Assembly (NCBI GenBank): GCA_051886675.1
Contig: JBJEYH010000216.1
Location: forward strand, 1 to 17,994
DNA length: 17,994 nt
Direction: 5' to 3'
Origin: UBA11524 sp051886675
GTDB taxonomy: Bacteria > Bacillota > Clostridia > Christensenellales > Aristaeellaceae
A model generated the notes under the pieces. That model searched no databases, had not been told where the DNA came from, and worked only from the letters and a program-made list of their open reading frames with translations. The position numbers and the translations under genes are program-made. Positions 1-7,079 of the stretch are shown here, piece by piece. Numbering within the stretch: position 1 is the first letter of the stretch; every line of letters starts with the position of its first letter.

Positions 1-399
1 GGCCCGCCGCCCACCGTGACCGACCAGACCCGCGCCCTGGGCGTGAACAGGCGTACCGGCAAGCCCTACGTCTACCAGACCGACCAGCTGCGCCAGGCCC
101 GTGCCGCCCTCCGGGATGCCCTGACCCCCCACGCGCCGTCAAGCCCCATGCGCGGCCCGGTGCGGCTGATGGTCAAGTGGTGCTTCCCGGTACCGCGCAC
201 CGGCGGGCACCATTCCGGCGAATATAAACCGACCCGCCCCGACACCGACAACCTGCAGAAGGCCCTCAAGGACGAGATGACCCGCCTGCGCTTCTGGCGG
301 GACGACGCCCAGGTCGCCAGCGAGATCATCGAGAAGTTCTGGTCTGACGTGCCGGGGATCTTCATCCGCGTGGAGGAGATGCATGACCGTGGTGCATGA
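1..399 (+). CDS. rusA: RusA-type Holliday junction resolvase (5' partial)
   Basis: RusA enzymes are small dimeric endonucleases that cut Holliday junctions and branched DNA; phages place them at the end of the replication region. The frame is open back to base 1 and reads GPPPTVT before the first GTG (16-18). This resembles the usual RusA N-terminus, so the true start probably lies upstream and GTG 16 is internal. The acidic active-site pattern is present: PDTDN (the two Asp at 241-243 and 247-249) and RFWRDDAQV (Asp at 301-306). The C-terminal PGIFIRVEEM also fits the family. The 3' end overlaps the next gene by 17 bp. Start uncertain; family assignment strong. Confidence 0.88.
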   Translation, partial: GPPPTVTDQTRALGVNRRTGKPYVYQTDQLRQARAALRDALTPHAPSSPMRGPVRLMVKWCFPVPRTGGHHSGEYKPTRPDTDNLQKALKDEMTRLRFWRDDAQVASEIIEKFWSDVPGIFIRVEEMHDRGA

Positions 400-610
400 G
401 CCGCCGGAGATCGCCTGCGTGGATCTGTGGCCCCCGGGGACGCTGACCAAGGGCAAGCTGTCGGCCTACAGGTCGCTGATGGACGCCGGGGACATCCGCA
501 TCCGGAAGGTCACCTACCACCGGCCGGGGGGCTACACCACGGTGGAGTACCTGTCAAACCTGCCCCATGCCTGGACGCTCCAGCGGCTGAAGGAGGCGAT
601 GCCACCATGA
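383..610 (+). CDS. Small hypothetical phage protein (75 aa)
   Basis: Not recognised. ATG 383 is preceded by GGAGGAG (372-378), giving a convincing start that overlaps the rusA 3' end by 17 bp. Its 3' end overlaps the next gene by 4 bp (ATGA at 607-610). The protein is soluble-looking, with no membrane segment or signal peptide. A basic middle part (RIRKVTYHRPGGYTTVEY) suggests a small beta-rich fold. Tight coupling to neighbours and codon use like theirs support a real gene in the rusA/late-regulator block. No function can be assigned. Confidence 0.7.
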   Translation: MTVVHEPPEIACVDLWPPGTLTKGKLSAYRSLMDAGDIRIRKVTYHRPGGYTTVEYLSNLPHAWTLQRLKEAMPP

Positions 611-1008
611 CCGGCGATGCGGCGTTCCTCACCCGGTACCGGGAGACACGGCAGCAGCTGAACCTGCTGCGCAGCCGTGCGGAGCATCTGGCCAGCGACG
701 GCGCTCCGGGCGGGGTGACGGGCTTCCGGGCGGATCGGCAGCGTGGCACCAACGATCCCCTTGCCGCGCGCCTGCAGCTGCTGGACGGCCTGGAGGAAGC
801 AGCGGCGCGGCTGTCGGCGGAGCTTAACGCCATGGAAGCGCGGTATGCGGGCATCGCGGAGGGCTACCCGGAGGGCTCGCGGGAGCGGGTCATTCTGCAT
901 CTGTACTACCGCCTGGGGCAGCCGGACGCTGTGGCAGCGGGGTGCATGGGGGTGTCGGTGCGCCACGCCTGCAGGTTGCGGCATCGGATGCTGGAGGAAA
1001 TCGGATAA
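607..1008 (+). CDS. Sigma-region-4/DUF1492-like phage transcription regulator
   Basis: A 133-aa protein with a coiled-coil-like N-terminal half (about residues 5-85, rich in Leu, Ala, Arg and Glu). The C-terminal helix-turn-helix (about residues 91-131) includes SRERVILHLYYRL and SVRHACRLRHRMLEEIG. This is the layout of DUF1492/ArpU-like proteins, which Gram-positive phages encode just upstream of the small terminase and which are thought to switch on late genes. ATG 607 overlaps the preceding stop by 4 bp. The next 130 bp hold the candidate late promoter, its likely target. The HTH spacing is clear but the residues diverge from the consensus, so DNA binding at that promoter is inference. Confidence 0.72.
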   Translation: MTGDAAFLTRYRETRQQLNLLRSRAEHLASDGAPGGVTGFRADRQRGTNDPLAARLQLLDGLEEAAARLSAELNAMEARYAGIAEGYPEGSRERVILHLYYRLGQPDAVAAGCMGVSVRHACRLRHRMLEEIG

Positions 1009-1011
1009 AAA

Positions 1012-1061
1012 AGCACATCCAGTACATACTGATTGCATTGCATGTCCAACGGGGATGTGCT
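1012..1061. repeat. 9-bp perfect inverted repeat, possible operator
   Basis: AGCACATCC (1012-1020) and GGATGTGCT (1053-1061) are perfect inverted copies 32 bp apart. A related half-site, GCATGTCC, lies between them at 1040-1047. The right arm runs into the extended -10 of the candidate late promoter and the left arm lies upstream of its -35. Such placement suits a regulator-binding site. A hairpin at the end of the preceding mRNA is the alternative, but no T-run follows. Confidence 0.5.
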
Positions 1062-1066
1062 ATCAT
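1038..1066 (+). promoter_or_regulatory. Candidate late promoter (extended -10)
   Basis: TTGCAT (1038-1043), a 17-bp spacer and TATCAT (1061-1066), with TG one base before the -10 (1058-1059). The -10 matches consensus at 5 of 6 positions; the -35 is weak at 3 of 6, as expected of an activated or extended -10 promoter. It is the only sizeable gap before the terminase-to-holin gene run, so it is the natural late promoter. Transcription would start near 1073. Confidence 0.6.
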
Positions 1067-1082
1067 GGCATCATCCATCAGT

Positions 1083-1107
1083 GGGGCCGGAGGGGTACGC
1101 CGGCTCC
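1083..1107 (+). promoter_or_regulatory. 5' leader hairpin before the small terminase
   Basis: GGGGCCGG (1083-1090) pairs with CCGGCTCC (1100-1107), 8 bp including one G-U pair, around a 9-nt loop. TTTCATTT follows. It would form about 10 nt from the predicted mRNA 5' end. It could stabilise the late mRNA or act as a leaky attenuator; the short, broken T-run argues against full termination. Confidence 0.5.
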
Positions 1108-1126
1108 TTTCATTTGCGCCTTCAGG

Positions 1127-1133
1127 AAGGAGG
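1127..1133 (+). promoter_or_regulatory. Shine-Dalgarno site defining an ATC start
   Basis: AAGGAGG lies 8 nt before ATC at 1142-1144. No ATG, GTG or TTG in the terminase frame lies at a workable distance, so this site is the main reason for placing the start at ATC 1142. Confidence 0.65.
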
Positions 1134-1141
1134 CTATACCC

Positions 1142-1600
1142 ATCGCCAAGGGCAAATACGAATACTGGCTGACACCGGACGGCCTTCTCCTGCTGGGGGC
1201 CTGGGCGCGGGACGGACTGACGCTGGAGCAGATCGCCGAGAAATGCGGCTGCACCCGGGAGACCCTCCGCCAGTGGCGCAACACCTATCCTGCCATATCT
1301 GCCGCCCTAAAGAGGAACGCGGACATCGTGGACGCGGAGGTGGAGAACGCGCTGCTTCGGCGTGCGCTGGGCTACCAGGTCACGGAGACCACCCGGGAGC
1401 TGAAGCCCGATCCCGAGTCCGGCGAGGCGCGGCTGACCGTCACCAGGGAGGTCACGAAGCACGTGGCTCCCGACACCACCGCGCAGATCTTCTGGCTGAA
1501 GAACCGCCGCCCCGACCGCTGGCGCAACCGGCCCGAGGCCGACACCGAGCAGGAGGACATCGACGCCACCCGGGCGGAGGTGTACGACCATGCCCCGTAA
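1142..1600 (+). CDS. terS: Terminase small subunit
   Basis: Small terminases bind the phage packaging site and load DNA onto the large subunit. This 152-aa protein has an N-terminal HTH (residues about 27-47, LTLEQIAEKCGCTRETLRQW). An oligomerisation region with the typical ALLRRALGYQV follows (about 70-80), and the C-terminus has IFWLKNRRPDRWR. The first residues, read as (I)AKGKYEYWLTPDG, match the usual MAKGKYEYWLTP opening, which puts the start at ATC 1142 behind AAGGAGG. The only upstream in-frame ATG (1055) has no ribosome site and overlaps the promoter -10. ATC is either a rare start codon or a mutated or mis-sequenced ATG. The 3' end overlaps the large subunit by 11 bp. Confidence 0.87.
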   Translation: MAKGKYEYWLTPDGLLLLGAWARDGLTLEQIAEKCGCTRETLRQWRNTYPAISAALKRNADIVDAEVENALLRRALGYQVTETTRELKPDPESGEARLTVTREVTKHVAPDTTAQIFWLKNRRPDRWRNRPEADTEQEDIDATRAEVYDHAP

Positions 1601-2957
1601 GCTGACAAGGCAGTACCGCCCCATCTTCAGCGAGAAGCACCTGCGCTACATCCGGGCCTGCCGGGAGAACATGTACAACATCGCCGAGGGCGCGATCCGC
1701 GCGGGCAAGACGGTGGACAACGTGTTCGCCTTCTGCACGGAGCTGGAGGACACCCCCGACCGGCTGCACCTGGCCAGCGCATCCACCGTGGCCACGGCCA
1801 AGCTGAACATGATCGACTGCAACGGCATGGGCATGGAAGCTATCTTCCGGGGGCGGTGCCGCTGGGGCAAATACAAGGGCAACGACTGCCTGCGCGTGCA
1901 GACGCGCACCGGCATGAAGATTGTGATCTTCGCCGGGGCGGGCAAGGCGGACAGCTACAAGCGCATTCGCGGCAACAGCTACGGCATGTGGATCGCCACG
2001 GAGATCAACCTCCACCACGATTCCTTCATCAAGGAGGCCTTCAACCGCACCGCCGCCGCCCGTCTGCGCAAGTTCTTCTGGGATCTGAACCCGTCCTCGC
2101 CCAGGGCGGCCATCTACACCGACTACATCGACGCCTACCGGGACAAGCACCGGCGCGGCCTGCTGCCCGGCGGCTGCAACTACGAACGCTTCACCCTTTC
2201 GGACAACGCGGCCATCACGCCCCAGCGGGTGGAGGAAATCCGCGCACAGTACACACCCGGCACGGTCTGGTACCGCCGGGACATCGAGGGCGAGCGCTGC
2301 GCCGTGGAGGGTGTCATCTACCAGGAATACGCGGGCCGGGAGGAGCCGTTCCTGTGGCAAGGCGGCGTGCCTCCCCTGCAGATGGCGCTCATCGGCGTGG
2401 ACTTCGGCTCCAACGGCTCGGCGCACGCGTTCGTGTGCGTGGGGTTCACGCAGGGCTTCCGGCAGCTGATCGTCCTGGACGAATACTACCGCCGGGAGAT
2501 CATTTCCCCCGCCGTGCTCAGCGCGGACTTCGTGGCCTTCGTACGGCGGTGCCAGGAACGTTTCCCGGCGTACACCTGCTATGCGGATTCCGCCGAGCAG
2601 GTGCTCATGGAGGGCCTGCGGACGGCCTGCCGGGAATCCGGCGTGCTTCTTGACATCCGCAACGCCCGCAAGGGGCCCATTGTGAACCGCATCCGCTTTG
2701 TGTGCCAGATGATGGCCGCAGGGCGTTTCTTTTTGTCACCGCACTGCACGAACCTGCGGGGCGCGCTGAGGGACGCGGTGTGGGATCCACGCCACCCCAC
2801 CCAGGACGTGCGCCTGGACGACGGCTCCCGCAACATTGACTCCCTGGACGCTCTTGAGTACGCCTGCGAGCCTGTCATGGACGCCATGGTGGCCCTGGGC
2901 GCAGCATCCGCCGTCCAACCGCCCGCCGACCGCGCACTGAAAGGACTGAACGCATGA
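1590..2957 (+). CDS. terL: Terminase large subunit (PBSX XtmB-type)
   Basis: The packaging motor: an N-terminal ATPase drives DNA into the prohead and a C-terminal RNase H-like nuclease cuts it. At 455 aa it is full length for the family. Walker A is GAIRAGKT at residues 34-41. The Walker B region is GMWIATEINL, where Thr-Glu stands in place of the common Asp-Glu. The coupling motif is FWDLNPSSP. Nuclease aspartates are visible at D271 (GVDFGSNGSA), D333 (YADSAEQ) and D417/D420 (NIDSLDALEYA). The gene starts inside the small-subunit gene and overlaps the portal by 4 bp, so the three should be translated as a coupled unit. Assignment is firm. Confidence 0.96.
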   Translation: MPRKLTRQYRPIFSEKHLRYIRACRENMYNIAEGAIRAGKTVDNVFAFCTELEDTPDRLHLASASTVATAKLNMIDCNGMGMEAIFRGRCRWGKYKGNDCLRVQTRTGMKIVIFAGAGKADSYKRIRGNSYGMWIATEINLHHDSFIKEAFNRTAAARLRKFFWDLNPSSPRAAIYTDYIDAYRDKHRRGLLPGGCNYERFTLSDNAAITPQRVEEIRAQYTPGTVWYRRDIEGERCAVEGVIYQEYAGREEPFLWQGGVPPLQMALIGVDFGSNGSAHAFVCVGFTQGFRQLIVLDEYYRREIISPAVLSADFVAFVRRCQERFPAYTCYADSAEQVLMEGLRTACRESGVLLDIRNARKGPIVNRIRFVCQMMAAGRFFLSPHCTNLRGALRDAVWDPRHPTQDVRLDDGSRNIDSLDALEYACEPVMDAMVALGAASAVQPPADRALKGLNA

Positions 2958-4318
2958 TCCGCAAGTATCTGACGGCCCACGGCTACGCCATCCCGTCCCC
3001 GGAATGGCAGGGGCATGTGGCCCTGTTCAAAGCCTGGTACCAGGGCTATGTGCGGGACTTCCACCGCTACTGGGTGTACAACGGCATTGAGCGCAGGGCC
3101 TGCGACCGCTGCCAGCTTGGCATGGCGAAGCTGGTGTGCGAGGACATGGCCACCCTGCTGATGAACGACAAGGTGCGCATCAGCTGCGAGGGCTTTCCCC
3201 GGCTGGAAGAAATTCTTTCGGCCAATGATTTCTACGCCATGAGCAACCGGCTCATCGAGCTGACCATGGCCCTGGGCACCGGCGCGCTGGTGGAATACCT
3301 GGGGCCGGAGGGGCAGCCGGTGATCGACTACATCACCGCGGACATGATCTACCCCATCGCCTGGCACGGGCAGAGGATCACCGAGTGCGCCTTCGGCAGC
3401 CGGACGGTGGTGGACGGCAAGCTGGGCTACTACATCCAGATCCACGCGAAGGAAGGCGGCAGCTACCGCATCCGCAACGTGTGGCTTGACGGCAGGGGCC
3501 GGGAGGTCGAGCCGCCCCAGGGCGTGGAGGCCACGGTGGACACCGGGTCGCAGCTTCCGCTGTTCCAGTTCCTGAGGCCCGCGCAGGTCAACGCCATCGA
3601 CCTGCAGTCGCCCATGGGCGCGCCCATCTTCGCCACCGCCATCGAGCAGCTGAAGGCCTGCGACATCGTTTACGATTCCTACGTCAACGAGTTCAGCCTG
3701 GGCCGGAAGCGTGTGTACGTCCCCATGAGCCTGGCCACCATGGAGCTGCAGAAAAGCGGCGTCATGGCCCCCCGCTTCGACCCAAGGGAGACCGTGTTCC
3801 ACGTGCTGGAGCAGTCCGCCGACGGCAAGCAGCTGCTCACCGAGAGCAACATGACATTGCGCATCGAGGAGCACGACAAGGGCCTGCAGCGGATGATCGA
3901 CATGGTGTCGAAAAAGTGCGGGCTGGGCGCGGGCCGCTACCGCTTCGAGAGCGGCGTGGTCAAGACCGCCAGGGAGGTCGTGGCGGAGAACAGCGACCTG
4001 TACCAGTCCATCAAACGGAATGAAAAGATCATCGAGTCCGCGCTGTTCGACATGATCCGCGCGCTGGCGTACCTGTCCGGCGTCACGAAATCCGTGAACC
4101 CGGTGATCGCCTTTGACGACAGCATCTTCGACGACACCTCCGCCATTGTGGAGCGCAACGTGACCCTGGTGGGCGCGGGGCTGCGCAGCCGGGTGGATGC
4201 GATCATGGAGATCGACCAGTGCGACCAGGAAACAGCCGAGAAGCGGCTTGCCGTCATCCAGAAGGAGCAGCGGGTGGGCCAGGCGGCGGTGGAGAACATC
4301 CTCCTGGGCGGTGAGTGA
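2954..4318 (+). CDS. Portal protein (SPP1 gp6-like)
   Basis: Forms the dodecameric ring at one capsid vertex through which DNA enters and leaves. At 454 aa, position after the large terminase and sequence features match the SPP1 gp6-like portal family. Examples are the ERRACDRCQLGMAKLVCEDMA region, the FATAIEQLKACDIVYDSYVNE segment before the wing/stem, and SGVVKTAREVVAENSDLY in the crown-proximal part. It begins at ATG 2954 (ATGA overlap with the large terminase). The end is almost flush with the minor capsid gene, two bases before its ATG. Confidence 0.93.
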   Translation: MIRKYLTAHGYAIPSPEWQGHVALFKAWYQGYVRDFHRYWVYNGIERRACDRCQLGMAKLVCEDMATLLMNDKVRISCEGFPRLEEILSANDFYAMSNRLIELTMALGTGALVEYLGPEGQPVIDYITADMIYPIAWHGQRITECAFGSRTVVDGKLGYYIQIHAKEGGSYRIRNVWLDGRGREVEPPQGVEATVDTGSQLPLFQFLRPAQVNAIDLQSPMGAPIFATAIEQLKACDIVYDSYVNEFSLGRKRVYVPMSLATMELQKSGVMAPRFDPRETVFHVLEQSADGKQLLTESNMTLRIEEHDKGLQRMIDMVSKKCGLGAGRYRFESGVVKTAREVVAENSDLYQSIKRNEKIIESALFDMIRALAYLSGVTKSVNPVIAFDDSIFDDTSAIVERNVTLVGAGLRSRVDAIMEIDQCDQETAEKRLAVIQKEQRVGQAAVENILLGGE

Positions 4319-4320
4319 CC

Positions 4321-6095
4321 ATGACTGACCCGTTTCAGCTGTCCCAGCCCATTGTGGAGGTCTACGAGGCCTGCGTGGACGAGCTGCTGGTCAATCTCGC
4401 CCGGCATTTCAACACGAAGGCCACCGGGCCNNNNNNNNNNNNNNNNNNNNNNNNNNNNNNNNNNNNNNNNNNNNNNNNNNNNNNNNNNNNNNNNNNNNNN
4501 NNNNNNNNNNNNNNNNNNNNNNNNNNNNNNCCTACTCCCGGCAGGCGGTGGATCAGCTGAACCTGGTCAACACCGTCATGCTGGACGGCACCTGGCAGGC
4601 GTATCAGGCGGGGGTGTACCAGGCATCGGACATTTTGCGCCAGCTGGACGCCGCGCAGACCGCCCTCAATCAGGAGACCGGCAAGGTGATCACCGGCGTC
4701 AGCAGCCGTCAGCAGGCTGTGCGCAGCGCGGTGAAGAAGATGGCCGATGCTGGCATCACGGGGTTCATCGACCACGGCGGACACCGCTGGAGCCCGGAAG
4801 CCTACGTCCGCATGGACATCAAGACCACCTGCTCCAACGCGGCCCGGCAGGCGGTGTTCGACCGCAATAAGGACTACGGCAACGATCTGGTGTGGGTGCG
4901 CATCAACGCCACGGCCCGGCCCGGGTGCTACCCGTGGCAGGGCAAGGTGATCTCCACCGAGGGCCGCAGCGGCGTGACCTATGACCTGGATGACAAGCCC
5001 ATCCCGTTCTACTCCATCCACGACACCACCTACGGCCAGCCGGACGGTCTGTGGGGCATCAACTGCCACCACGGCCCGCCGAACGTGTTTCTGCCGGGGT
5101 TGTCCAGCATCCGGGGAGAGGTGCCCTCCGCCGATGACAACGCCGCTGCCTACGAGCTGACCCAGCGTCAGCGGCAGCTGGAGCGTCAGGTGCGCTACGC
5201 CAAGCGGGAGGCCGCCATGCTGGACGCCGCCGGGGACAAGGAGGGCTTCGACCAGGCCGCGCTGCGGGTGAAGCAGCGCCAGCAGGCCCTGCGGGACTTC
5301 GCGGAGGCGAACAATCTGCCTCTGTCAGGTGACAGAACGCAGGTGATGGTGTATAATAGGAGTGTGGCGGGGAAGGTGAATGCCGCTGCAGCCCAGCGCA
5401 CGGAGCCGGGCCGCGGCAAGGATGCGTTCACTGAAGCAGCCCAGGCCGCACCCGTCCAGCGGTTCGACGCGAAGGACTACAGCTACCGCAGCGCACTGGA
5501 AAGCCGGTTTGCCCAGGGCTCCGATACGGCACGGAGGTTCTACGACAAGTATGTTCCCAGCACCGGCACGCTGGAAATGACCTCGCTGCCGCCTGGAGAA
5601 TCAGCGCGCTACTTTCCAGGTATACGGAAGATCTGCATGGACCTTCAGCGTGACAGCGCCAACAAGCGCGGCATCGGCACCACCTGGTTCCATGAGCATG
5701 GGCATCTGGCCGACCACGCCGCCGGTTACATCAGCCACAGCCAGGCGTTTGCCGATGCGCTGAGGAAGGATTTCACCCAGTACACGGCGAAAGTTCAGCA
5801 GGAGAAGGGCCTTGCCTTCCGCGAATGGGCCTACGGCTCCATCCGGAAGCGGCTGCATTCCTCGGATGCCTATCACAGCATCTCCGACCTGTACGACGCA
5901 ATGTCGGACGGTCAGTGCGCAGGAAACTATGCGCACAAGCGTGAATACTGGAAACAGTCGCCATATATGCTGACAGAGGAAGCCTTTGCCCACATGTTCG
6001 AGGCATCCTTCGACGAGCAGCAGACGGCATTAATGAAGGAGTTCCTGCCGGAATCCTTCGCGATGTTTGAGGATCTGATGGGAGGTGCACTATGA
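4321..6095 (+). CDS. Minor capsid protein (Phage_min_cap2) with C-terminal zincin-like domain, gap inside
   Basis: The N-terminal part (4321-4430 and 4533 to about 5375) is a minor head protein of the Phage_min_cap2 family, shown by MDIKTTCSNAARQAVFDR, ARPGCYPWQGKV and YGQPDGLWGINCHHGPPN. After a linker (about 5376-5480), the last 200 or so residues are unlike capsid sequence. They hold an HEHGH motif (5691-5705, an HExxH zinc site) and a downstream EEAFAHMFE (5976-6002) that could give the third ligand, as in gluzincin-type peptidases. Phages often fuse effector domains to minor head proteins (the MuF toxins are the known case), so this may be an enzyme delivered with the DNA or a head-maturation protease. 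Start ATG 4321; in-frame GTG 4315 is an alternative. The frames on the two sides of the 100-N run differ. Confidence 0.85.
4431..4530. other. Assembly gap of 100 Ns
   Basis: Exactly 100 Ns lie inside the minor capsid gene, the conventional placeholder for a gap of unknown size. The left coding frame (from 4321) and the right one (through GTG 4548) do not agree across it. The real gap is therefore not 100 bases, or a frameshift hides in it. Confidence 0.98.
5329..5357 (+). promoter_or_regulatory. Candidate internal promoter at the capsid/zincin domain boundary
   Basis: GTGACA (5329-5334, 5 of 6 to the -35 consensus), a 17-bp spacer and TATAAT (5352-5357, perfect -10). It lies within the coding sequence where the capsid domain ends and the linker to the zincin-like domain begins. 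A transcript from here would cover the zincin domain and the small gene at 6092 and end at the terminator at 6352. In-frame GTG codons at 5364 and 5376 follow, but their ribosome sites are poorly spaced, so separate translation of the domain is uncertain. Confidence 0.5.
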
Positions 6096-6334
6096 TCGAA
6101 TTCAGCTTTGAAACCTCGGAGCGCATACGCGAGAAGCTGGACGCGCGCATGTTCTATGCGGAACCAAGCGACATTCTCGTGGCGGAGCTGCCGGACGGAC
6201 GGTACTTCTACGCACCGGAAACCGAGACGGAGGCCGCCATCCTCGACCGGATCGACCGCTCCCTCGCCGCAGGCAGGAACCTGTTCGCGGAGGAATGGGC
6301 GCCGTACATCACCGACCCCAACGCCGTCTATTGA
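6092..6334 (+). CDS. Small acidic protein coupled to the zincin-domain gene (candidate partner)
   Basis: An 80-aa protein of no recognised family. ATG 6092 overlaps the preceding stop (ATGA) and has GGGAGG at 6080-6085. It is acidic (LVAELPDGRYFYAPETETEAAILDRI), predicted soluble, with no membrane segment, and is followed at once by a strong terminator. Most phages of this type go straight from minor capsid to scaffold, so the gene seems to travel with the fused metallopeptidase-like domain. By analogy with MuF toxin loci, where an immunity gene follows the effector, it could be an inhibitor, but nothing in its sequence proves this. Confidence 0.75.
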   Translation: MIEFSFETSERIREKLDARMFYAEPSDILVAELPDGRYFYAPETETEAAILDRIDRSLAAGRNLFAEEWAPYITDPNAVY

Positions 6335-6351
6335 CATTCAACCCGGCATCA

Positions 6352-6382
6352 ACCGTCTGACCCATGCGGTCAGGCGGTTTTT
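6352..6382 (+). terminator. Rho-independent terminator inside the late operon
   Basis: ACCGTCTGACC (6352-6362) and GGTCAGGCGGT (6368-6378) form an 11-bp stem with one G-U pair and a 5-nt loop, followed by TTTT (TTTTT including the last stem base). It lies between the zincin/small-protein pair and the scaffold gene, where a phage late operon normally has no stop. The remaining intergenic sequence to 6438 shows only the scaffold ribosome site. Confidence 0.8.
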
Positions 6383-6438
6383 GTATACCCCAACGCGCAG
6401 GACGCGCGGCAAATACTGTGCATCACAGGAGGCCTCCC

Positions 6439-7059
6439 ATGAACAAGCATATGCTTCCCCTCAACCTGCAGCTGTTCGCTGACGGCGGCGAACCCGCTAC
6501 TGATCCGCAGGGCAACCCCACGCCGGAACCCACCAACAACCCCACCGCACCCACCGCGCCCCAGACCACCGACCAGCTGGTGCAGACGCTGCTCCACGCC
6601 ATCGACAGCCGCCAGCAGCGGGCGGAGAAGTCCGTGCTGCGTTCCATGGCCCAGCAGTACGGTCTGGAGGAATCCGAACTGTCCGCCATGCTGGATGAGG
6701 CCCGACAGCGCAAGCAGGCCCAGCTGCCGCCCCAGGTGCAGCAGCAGCTTGACCAGGCCAACGAGCGTGCCAACCGGCTGCTGATCGCCGCGGAAATCAA
6801 GAGCCTGGGGGCTGCCATGGGCCTGATCGACCCGGAGGCCGCCCTGCAGCTGATGAACCGCGAGGGCATCACGGTGGATGACAAGGGGGCCGTTTCCGGC
6901 GCGCAGCAGGCCCTCGACGCATTGAAAGAGAGCAAGCCGTATCTGTTCGGCCAAACCACACAGCGTGGCTCCTGGGGCCAGCCCCAGGGCGCTCCCGCCC
7001 AGGATGACAAGTCCGGCCGGGAGGAGCTCCGCGAGGCCCTCTGGGGCAAACGCAACTGA
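6439..7059 (+). CDS. Capsid scaffolding protein
   Basis: A 206-aa protein directly before the major capsid gene. It opens with LPLNLQLFADGG, the typical start of Gram-positive phage scaffold proteins. A Pro/Thr-rich linker follows (about residues 20-45), then a long Gln/Glu/Arg-rich region likely to be helical coiled coil (about 60-125), and a charged C-terminal tail (DDKSGREELREALWGKRN) that would contact the coat protein. Scaffolds guide prohead assembly and are then removed. AGGAGG (6427-6432) lies 6 nt before ATG 6439; a longer reading from ATG 6364 would start within the terminator and is discarded. Confidence 0.85.
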   Translation: MNKHMLPLNLQLFADGGEPATDPQGNPTPEPTNNPTAPTAPQTTDQLVQTLLHAIDSRQQRAEKSVLRSMAQQYGLEESELSAMLDEARQRKQAQLPPQVQQQLDQANERANRLLIAAEIKSLGAAMGLIDPEAALQLMNREGITVDDKGAVSGAQQALDALKESKPYLFGQTTQRGSWGQPQGAPAQDDKSGREELREALWGKRN

Positions 7060-7079
7060 CATCATGAAGGAGGAATACC

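Noticed and set aside
2579..3874. A 431-codon open frame on the minus strand across terminase and portal
   Set aside because: It lies antisense to two firmly identified genes; its composition is typical of GC-rich shadow frames and it lacks a ribosome site.
5380..5580. An out-of-frame 66-codon ORF just after the internal promoter
   Set aside because: A basic Pro/Arg/Ser-rich sequence typical of a shadow frame within the fusion gene; the ribosome site is too close to the ATG.
6331..6336. A perfect TTGACA before the scaffold gene as a -35 element
   Set aside because: No -10 at the right distance; the 17-bp position falls in the terminator stem.
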